A model generated the notes under the pieces. That model had not been told where the DNA came from. It did no database searches and was given only the letters and a program-made list of their open reading frames with translations. This document shows, piece by piece, positions 57,401-64,000 of a DNA stretch of 64,000 bases. Numbering within the stretch: position 1 is the stretch's first letter; every line of letters begins with the position of its first letter. The DNA lies in NCBI GenBank assembly GCA_000827205.1, contig KN832555.1:1042893-1106892 (forward strand). The letters are read 5' to 3'. Source of the DNA: Plicaturopsis crispa FD-325 SS-3 (lineage: Eukaryota > Basidiomycota > Agaricomycetes > Amylocorticiales > Amylocorticiaceae). Made by a program: the position numbers and the translations under genes.

Positions 57401-59277
57401 TCGTCTCTGTGGCGGAGTTGCTGGTGAAGGGCGCTGCGAAGAAGAAGCGGAAGAAGAATCCCGTAGAGTTCGATCCGTTGGCGGGCGAAGACGACGATAC
57501 GGACATGGAGCTTGAAAGTGGGATACTGGGTCCCCGCCGGACTGTCTCGACGTCGGCTGCTTCGTCAGCTCCCAAGCAGAAGAAGATGCGTCGCTCGGCT
57601 ACCACCGCTGAGGGCAAGCAGCCCAAGGCCTCCTCAAGCAAGAAGAAAAAGAAGAAAGCCTCCAAGTCGACGGAGGACGCGCCCAGTACCAGTCAGTTCT
57701 CGCAAAAGGGCATGGATGATTCAGACGACATGGAACTGGAGCAGGGAGTCATTAATCCCCTTGCTAATACTCTCGGCGGACCATCTAGGCGCCGAAGTCC
57801 ATCCCCTCCCGAGAACTCCCCTAAATACTGGTCCTCGTCACCCGAGGTTCCGTTGGTGGAGGTCATCGACATCGCATCTGACACCTCGGACTGCGCGATC
57901 GTAGATGGTTCACCGGGAGTGCGCTCGCGCAAATCGAATTCTACGCCGCGTAGTCAAATGTCGCTGCCGAATTCGAGTCCTGGATTCCGCCCCCAGTCAC
58001 CCAAGTATTGGACGTCATCGCCCGAAACCCCGCCACCGCAAGACGGCCTCGATGCAATGCAGGAGGACTCGCCAAGTCGTCGCAGTGGACCTCCCGCTCG
58101 TAAAAGCACTTCAAATTCGCCAAGACACGGGAAAGCGCCGGAACGGTCTGCTTCTCCAGGTGCTGTCTCCGACACGAATGAGAAGAGTATGGCCTGGCTG
58201 GTTGATGAGGACGAAGATCCTGATATACTCATTGTCGACTCTTCCCCCCTTCTTGACCGCCGCAAGTTGCAGCCCTCCGACTCGGATATCGAAATCGTCG
58301 AAGAGCCTGTTCCATATGTGCCTCCGTCAAGGAAAGGAAAGGAACGAGAACATTCCGCTTCAACAAGAGCCCACTTTGAAGCGGATGTATCGGTGGAGAT
58401 CATGGGAGAGCCAACATTCGTGCGCCCACCCGATCGTTATAACATGCACCATGACCTTCCTTCAGACACTGACTTGTCCGTCGAGATTGTGGAGAATCCT
58501 GATGCGGGTGGCTCTTCCTCGAGGCGAGATCACGTACCGCATGGCTCTCCTTCCTGGTTGCCGTCCAACACACCGCCCCTCCGGCCAAAAGGTCGACGCA
58601 ATTTTGACATGCAGCCACCCCAACTTCCTGCCCGACTTGTCGACACGTCACCCATGTCTGACTACGCGGGACCAGAGCCTACGTACCCCGTCCGCGCTAT
58701 TGGAAAGCAGCCCAAACGTTTTGCACCACTGAATCAGTCGAGCTCACCTTCTCTTGACATGCCGCCTCCGTCTCAACGGCGGCTGCAAAGGAAGAAATCG
58801 CACTCGCCATCCCCGAACGCAGCCGATGCACCTCCCAGGAAACTCAAGAAACGGAAGGAACGCGATCCCATCGACCGACACAAACACAACCCGTGGATCG
58901 AAACCGAGGCCGCTCACTCTGGCGACGAAGTCAGTGAAGGCTCATCGCAGGCAGACGAGCCGGAAAGCGAGTCCGACCGTCTGTTCCTCCAAGGACTCCC
59001 GGAAACGCAAGCGTCTTCGTCTTACGACCAAACGCTGGCCTACCGCCAGAGTCTGTTCACGCAACCGCCTGCGAGAGGTCGGGTACCTGCGTTTGCGCGT
59101 GGGCCGCGGAGGCCGGGAGTCCTCGGTAGGGAGGAGAGCTCGAGGCGTAGGGCGGGTGTGTCCAGCTCCCCACCGAGAGAGGACTCCATGCCCGACGAAT
59201 ATGCTCTGGGCAGCTTTATTGTGGGCGACGAGGACATATCGTATGCTGCAGATTCGTCGTTCGAGATTCCAATGTGA
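54405..59277 (+). CDS. MPH1: MPH1/FANCM-family DNA repair helicase
   Basis: About 1402 residues, ten exons: 54405-54960, 55154-55327, 55385-55542, 55599-55698, 55767-55978, 56036-56110, 56166-56351, 56420-56812, 56871-56999, 57052-59277. Remodels stalled forks and D-loops. Helicase motifs: [20 protein letters not shown] leading to PTGLGKT (about 228-234), DEAH (about 330-333), [20 protein letters not shown] and QRVGRTGR (about 663-670). The region from about 700 on, all in one exon, is predicted disordered and rich in Ser/Pro. It holds two SPKYW(S/T)SSPE blocks and several acidic-flanked hydrophobic clusters like SUMO-binding motifs. The intron 54961-55153 is unusually long, and a mini-exon inside it cannot be excluded. 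Confidence 0.94.
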
Positions 59278-59500
59278 CCACCGTACATTATTGTATTATT
59301 GCGTATATATTTTCAGTGCTTTCTTCTGTGAACAATTTGCGTTTCGGCAAGGTGCAGGGAACGAGCATCGAGGACAGGAGAGCATGCTCAATATGAGCGA
59401 GAGGTTTATCTTTTTCCTCTGATCAGAAAAATACGAGATAGAGCGGATTATACAAATAGACAAGCAACATAAAGCATCGACCAAAGGCATTCACACTACA

Positions 59501-62354
59501 TTATAGCATTCCCATGCCGTCCTCGCCGTCGCCGTCGCCACCCCATCCGCTGGCGGCGACCTCCTCCTCCATGTGTACGGGCGAATGCTCATGGATTTGC
59601 TCCGGTATGTGGACGTCGGGGGCGTCATTGACGGGCGTGTGCGGAGTAGTCTTCGGCACTGGTGTGGTCGATGCGGATGGGTTGTCGGCATACCAGGACA
59701 CCTGGACTGGTCCGATCGTGGAGATATTCGACCCCTTCGCAAGGCCCTAAGAGATCACGCCTCGGTTAGTTTTTTGTTAAGAGCATAAATCAGTGAACCA
59801 TACCTGTTCTGCAGCACTCCGCGACCTGAAGCTAACAAGAACGTCACCATTCTCCGTGGTGTCAACTGCATCCACTTGTCCGGTCGTCTTTAAACAACCC
59901 AATAAGCAAATAGCTCTTCACAAGGAACTAAATATCTACATACCTCATACCAATCGCGCACGGCCTGCAGTCCCGTATCACTGACGCCCTTGACGAGGAG
60001 CTTCTTCGGGCGGTTGTCCAGCTTCATGCTCGCGCGTGCAGGCATACCTCCACGGGCCGCGCCTCTGTGGAAGCTGCGCGAAACGCGCCCGCGACCTCGA
60101 TAGGGCCGGGAATATGTGGGCGCACCGAACCCATACGACGGGTCAGCGCCTGCTTCGGACAGTCCGAGACTCGCAGCCTACCCTTGTTAGTAGCTGTAAG
60201 TTGTACTAGCGACAGGAATTTACACACCTCGGCTTTGAGCCTAGCAAGTTTCGCCTTGAGATCCTCCGTGCTTTCACCCTCCCCATCAAGTGTCGCGCTA
60301 TGTATCTCCAGCTCCTTATCTAACCGCTCCCGCTCCTTGCGCTCGCGGTCATCTGTCCCCGCCGTCGACGTTTTTCGTTTCATCGTCGCAGGCCCAGGTG
60401 ACGGTGACGCCCCGGGCGTAGCAGTAGCAACCCCAGGCGTCATCTCCTCGCCCAGTTTCCTCAGCCTCGCCATGATCGTCTTCTTCTCCTCCGCCGACGC
60501 GCTCCCCAGCTGGCCCATCAGCGATTTCTGCTCCGCGATCTGCTGCTCCAGGAGCTTTTGCTTCGCTGCGAGCGCGGTAGCCGCTGCTGACGGGGTGGTA
60601 GACGTTTTCCGCGGCGTCGCTGGCGTGATTGTAGACGCACTGGACCCGTTCCCGTTCGAGGAGGAGGAGGAAGGCGCCGGTGCAGGCGGCTGCGATTTCG
60701 CTGATATATTTTTAACGAGCGGGGCTGATGCCGCAAGCATCCTCGAGCCCGCCTGCCCATGCCCCTCCATCGGCCTATGCCAGAACAGCTTCACGAACCG
60801 GTTGTTAAACACTGCGTCCTCGGATTTCCACGCAGCGTGCGCGGCATCGTGGTCCTCGAAGCTCACGAGCGCCTTCGCGCTGCTTGCGTCAATCGCGACG
60901 TTGGTGACCGTCCCGAAACGCTTGAACCAGGTGTTCACTGCGTCGAGGGAGAGTTTGTCGTCGGGGATCTTCTCGACGACGAGCGTCTTGTCGTTCCGTC
61001 GCTCTGGTCGGAAATTGTGCACTTCGCCACCGAACGTCCCGCGGCCCCTGCCCGCACCGCCGCCGCCTCGAGGCCGCCCATTGAACCCTCCCTGCTGGCT
61101 CGGTAATTGATGCATCGGTCCACCCATATCTATATCCATCGGCATATTCATGGGTCTCTGCTGCTGCTGCTGCTGTGGTATTGGTCGCCCACCCATCCCC
61201 CCATTCCCCTGCTCCCGGTACCCATTCTGCGGTGGCGGCGGCATCTCGCCCGGGGGAAGTGCCGGCGTGAGGTCCTGTATGACAGGCAGCTCCCCGGACG
61301 CATGCGGGCGGGCCCCGTCCTTGCGCGGTATTATCGGTGCGCGCGTCTGGGGGCGCATGTCCATCCGCGCGTCGGCGGGGTTGTACGCGCCCATGCCGTA
61401 CGCCATGCCGCCGCCGCCGTTGGGGAACATGGGCATGTACGGGCCCTGCATCTGCGCGCCGTTCATTGGGAACATCTGTCCCGGGATGACGGCGTCCTCG
61501 CCGTGGCTGTATTTGCAGAACGCACCGCGTGCGCAGTAGCCGTTATCTAGACGCAGCGCATGTCAGTGAAACGCATGAGGGTGTACGGGTGCGAAGGGGA
61601 CGCACTGTGGTAATCTCGGCATATGCCCCTCTTTGGGTCGGGTGGTGCGTACGCCTGCGAGCGGCCGTTCATGCCCATGCCATTCATGTCCACACCCATC
61701 CCCAGATGCGACGGCCCCTCTCCGTGCCCGTTCATGCCCCGCCCGCGCCCACCGCTGCCCCACTGGCCCATGCCCCCGCGCCCGTTCTGATACCGCGAAA
61801 AGTTGCCGTCGTTGCTGAGCCGCGGGCCCTTGGCGGGCGGTCGGCCGTCGCGCTCGTCATTGTCGAGGTTGCGCTTCTGGCCGCGGTTCGGCGATGTGGA
61901 TGTGGCGGCGGGGGCCATGAATGCGTCGAGCGGGATCGGGATGCCGGTGTCCATGGTCTGCGGCTCGGTCGGGGTGGGCTCGGTCGCGGCGGCGTACGGG
62001 AGGTAGGATTTTGTGCGCAGGACGGTGAATAGTGTATCGATGAAGGCGTTCGTCTCTGTGTGCAGCCGGGGGATGGATTAGTACCGAGGAAGGGGGCGAG
62101 CGGAATGTGACGCACCCTTTTCCAAAAACTCTTCGAGCTGCTCTACGAACTCTCTCCGCATGTCGCTTTCGGGTGTGTCATGCGTGAGCAGCGCTAGGAT
62201 GTACTCTGCGAGCGCTCCGGGCTCGGCGTCGCATCTGTGGGATCGACGATGAGCGTTTAAGGTGGGATATTGGAAATTTGAAAACTTGCATAGGTTCGAG
62301 AGCCCTGACGAGCCATGGCTTGAGGTGTGTCACTGTGGACCGGTCAAAGACCAT
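59501..62354 (-). CDS. RBM26/27-like CCCH and RRM RNA-binding protein
   Basis: About 838 residues, seven exons: 62354-62290, 62234-62116, 62055-61606, 61546-60228, 60177-59944, 59887-59804, 59746-59501. The N terminus THLKPWLVRALEPICDAEPG, then DTPESDMRREFVEQLEEFLE, is the PWI-like domain of RBM26/27, proteins of nuclear RNA decay. One CCCH finger follows (CRDYHNNGYCARGAFCKYSH, spacing C-x8-C-x5-C-x3-H, about 207-226). RRM1 is near 398-470 (KTLVVEKIPDD, AKALVSFEDHDAAHAAW). A coiled coil follows near 540-650, and a second RRM near 709-775 (KLLVKGVSD). Met/Gly-rich and RG-rich linkers lie between. The first intron has a GC donor (GCAAGT at 62289), supported because only that join gives EPICDAEPG. 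Confidence 0.92.
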
Positions 62355-64000
62355 TTTACTGGGAGAAAGCGCCGACGAAATCTATGCCAAACAGCAGACG
62401 GCGAAACGAGGAAAAAGCGCAGAGATGAGAGCGGAGAGCAAGAGCGATGGACGCACAGTCGACGAACTCGGAAGACTGCACTGTCAGTCTTTTACAAGAA
62501 TCTCGGGTTCTCGGGATTCATTGCGTTTCGAGCTTTTCGTCTAAATAAATCACTCGAACGTACTTTGCTCAAACCTGCTCAAACTCGCGAATGGTACATT
62601 GCCGTTTCAGTGATTGCATTTCATTGAGCATGCTATGGACGAGAATTTACATGGAGGGGAATTGCAAGTAAAGCCCTCTATTAGTGGGAAGAACGACAAA
62701 TCGTGAAACCCTCCACAGCCCTTCAAACTTCAGGAGTCGCATATCTGCGATACTGAGACGCGCGATGCCTCTGCAATATACAACTTGCAGATACGCCTTG
62801 GTGAATTTGAAGATACGCCCACAAAGAATTGGTCCACGACGGTCGGAGAACAGCCGAGAGCCAGCGCCATCGTAGTAACGAAATTAACATATGCTGAAAG
62901 TGCATTGCGTTCGGGTGTTCACCGTTGTCCACTACCGAGTCGAGTCTCCAATTGCGAGATGAGCGGCCCCTTCAGAGTCGAACGCGTCCATCCAATCCAG
63001 TCAAGCACAGTTCACCAGCTCGCCACCGCACAGTCCGGCGCCAAAGTCACCCCTCTCGACCCTGAGAGAACAACGCAGCCCATCAGTCACGCACCAGGCC
63101 CAGCATTCCAGAAGTTCCTGAGTCAGCCCTGATTTTCCCCGAGTAAAGATGATCAGGGTGATGGTTCCCCGAGTAAACACGATCGTGCCTGCGGTGAGGA
63201 CGATCGAAGGCAACGGACGACGAGAACGGAGCAACCGGGAGGCGGCGATAGGAGTGCCGGCGGCGCTAATCGGCCGACGTGGGAGGGTTGTGTGATGGGC
63301 GCGACGTGGTGGCGACGGAGGGGCGACAGCAGACGAGGAGGCAATCGAGGGAGGGGGAATTGCGAGCGTGTCGGTGAGGCAAGTCGGCATGAGGTGAACC
63401 GCCAAGGAGGGACTGGCAGCTGTGCGATGTAGGGGGTACAACGGAAAGACGACTACCTGAAGATCGCAGGTGACAGCGGCGACAGATAATGTCAAGCATC
63501 GATTTTTGTTGGGAACGACGATTGCCCAGAAGGCGTCTTGAGCCACAAAGTCTGGATACCACAGACCCAAATAACCTAGCAGGCAGTAAATCAGCAGAAC
63601 ATAGGCAAAAACGCAGCTACCAGACGGCGGATTCAAGGACACGAGATCGCAGTGCAGGGAAAGCAACGGGGAGAAAGCAAGATGCGAAAGTGCGAGATAA
63701 AAGCGAGAACGAGGTTTATATAGGGCCGAGCCGGAGCCGTGAGGCATTTGAGCGGCGAGCCATTTTGCTATTGGCTCGCATGTTGCCGCAAAGTCAACGG
63801 ACCCCGAGGACCACATCCTCGACATAACAAATTAAAGTCGATATGAACTAGCAAAAACTTGCTACTAAAATGCTCTGGTTAATAACAGGATAGAGCGTAT
63901 GTGACCTCGAGTACTTCATGCAAGGACTTTTTAGCAGCTGGACAATTTAAGTAGACGGTAAATGTTTGAAGGACTTCTATCAGAGCACTTCAGGGAACTG
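62355..64000. other. Region without a supported gene
   Basis: The first 100 bases should hold the RBM26-like promoter. A 274-codon minus-strand frame (63001-63825) is open but has erratic composition (many Cys, Trp and Pro runs) and no recognisable motif, so I do not call it. No repeats or RNA genes seen. Confidence 0.4.

Noticed and set aside
60067-61110. 347-codon plus-strand frame opposite the RBM26-like gene
   Set aside because: It is the shadow of the minus-strand exon that encodes the first RRM and the coiled coil; no features of its own.
63001-63825. 274-codon open frame on the minus strand
   Set aside because: Composition is erratic with Cys/Trp/Pro runs, there is no motif or family word, and no splice-consistent neighbours; probably a chance frame.

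Overview
The window is nuclear DNA of a basidiomycete fungus, most likely an agaricomycete (mushroom-forming class). The genes are dense and mostly short. Nearly all are cut by introns of about 45-70 bases with GT(A/G)AGT-like donors and CTAA(T/C)-like branch regions. The presence of a FunK1-type protein kinase, typical of this class, supports the placement. I assembled gene models by hand from splice signals, reading phase and family conservation. Exon coordinates are given in each entry, and where an end is uncertain I say so. I saw no tRNA, rRNA or CRISPR array, and no retroelement or virus-like element.

Layout. 0-5.6 kb: the 3' part of peptidyl-tRNA hydrolase 2, a small secreted glycine-rich protein on the minus strand, a chromodomain protein, and a kinesin. 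5.6-12.2 kb: a spacer with a duplicated 65-70 bp segment, a glutathione S-transferase-like gene, DLT1, and a FunK1 kinase. 12.2-15 kb: an empty 1.3 kb stretch, then a secreted NucA/NucB-type nuclease. 15.1-27 kb: a housekeeping block with UTP4, TIM10, a small zinc-binding 4F5-like protein, threonine aldolase and URB2. 27.0-27.5 kb: a 513 bp inverted-repeat MITE with a TA duplication. 27.6-36.7 kb: an RNF14-like RBR ubiquitin ligase, a large multi-KH RNA-binding protein, V-ATPase subunit C and mercaptopyruvate sulfurtransferase. 36.9-38.9 kb: two genes I do not recognise. 39.7-44.6 kb: a BIM1-like copper-binding protein beside a CTR copper transporter, then a mitochondrial rhodanese and frataxin. 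44.9-62.4 kb: an acidic nuclear protein, WDR70, a BET double-bromodomain protein, a small cupin, a G-patch/zinc-finger protein, an MPH1/FANCM helicase and an RBM26/27-like RNA-binding protein. 62.4-64 kb: no supported gene.

How the genes fit together. Most are conserved housekeeping functions: ribosome assembly (UTP4, URB2), mitochondrial import and iron-sulfur or sulfur metabolism (TIM10, frataxin, two rhodanese-family proteins), chromatin and DNA repair (BET, MPH1, WDR70, chromodomain) and RNA binding. The most suggestive functional pairing is the BIM1-like/CTR tandem, a likely copper-uptake mini-cluster. The most unusual gene-structure features are a 6-base micro-exon in PTH2, a 15-base micro-exon in the chromodomain gene, a GC-AG intron in the RBM26-like gene, two in-frame stop-free introns in the BET gene, and a tandemly duplicated phase 1-1 exon in the secreted glycine-rich gene.
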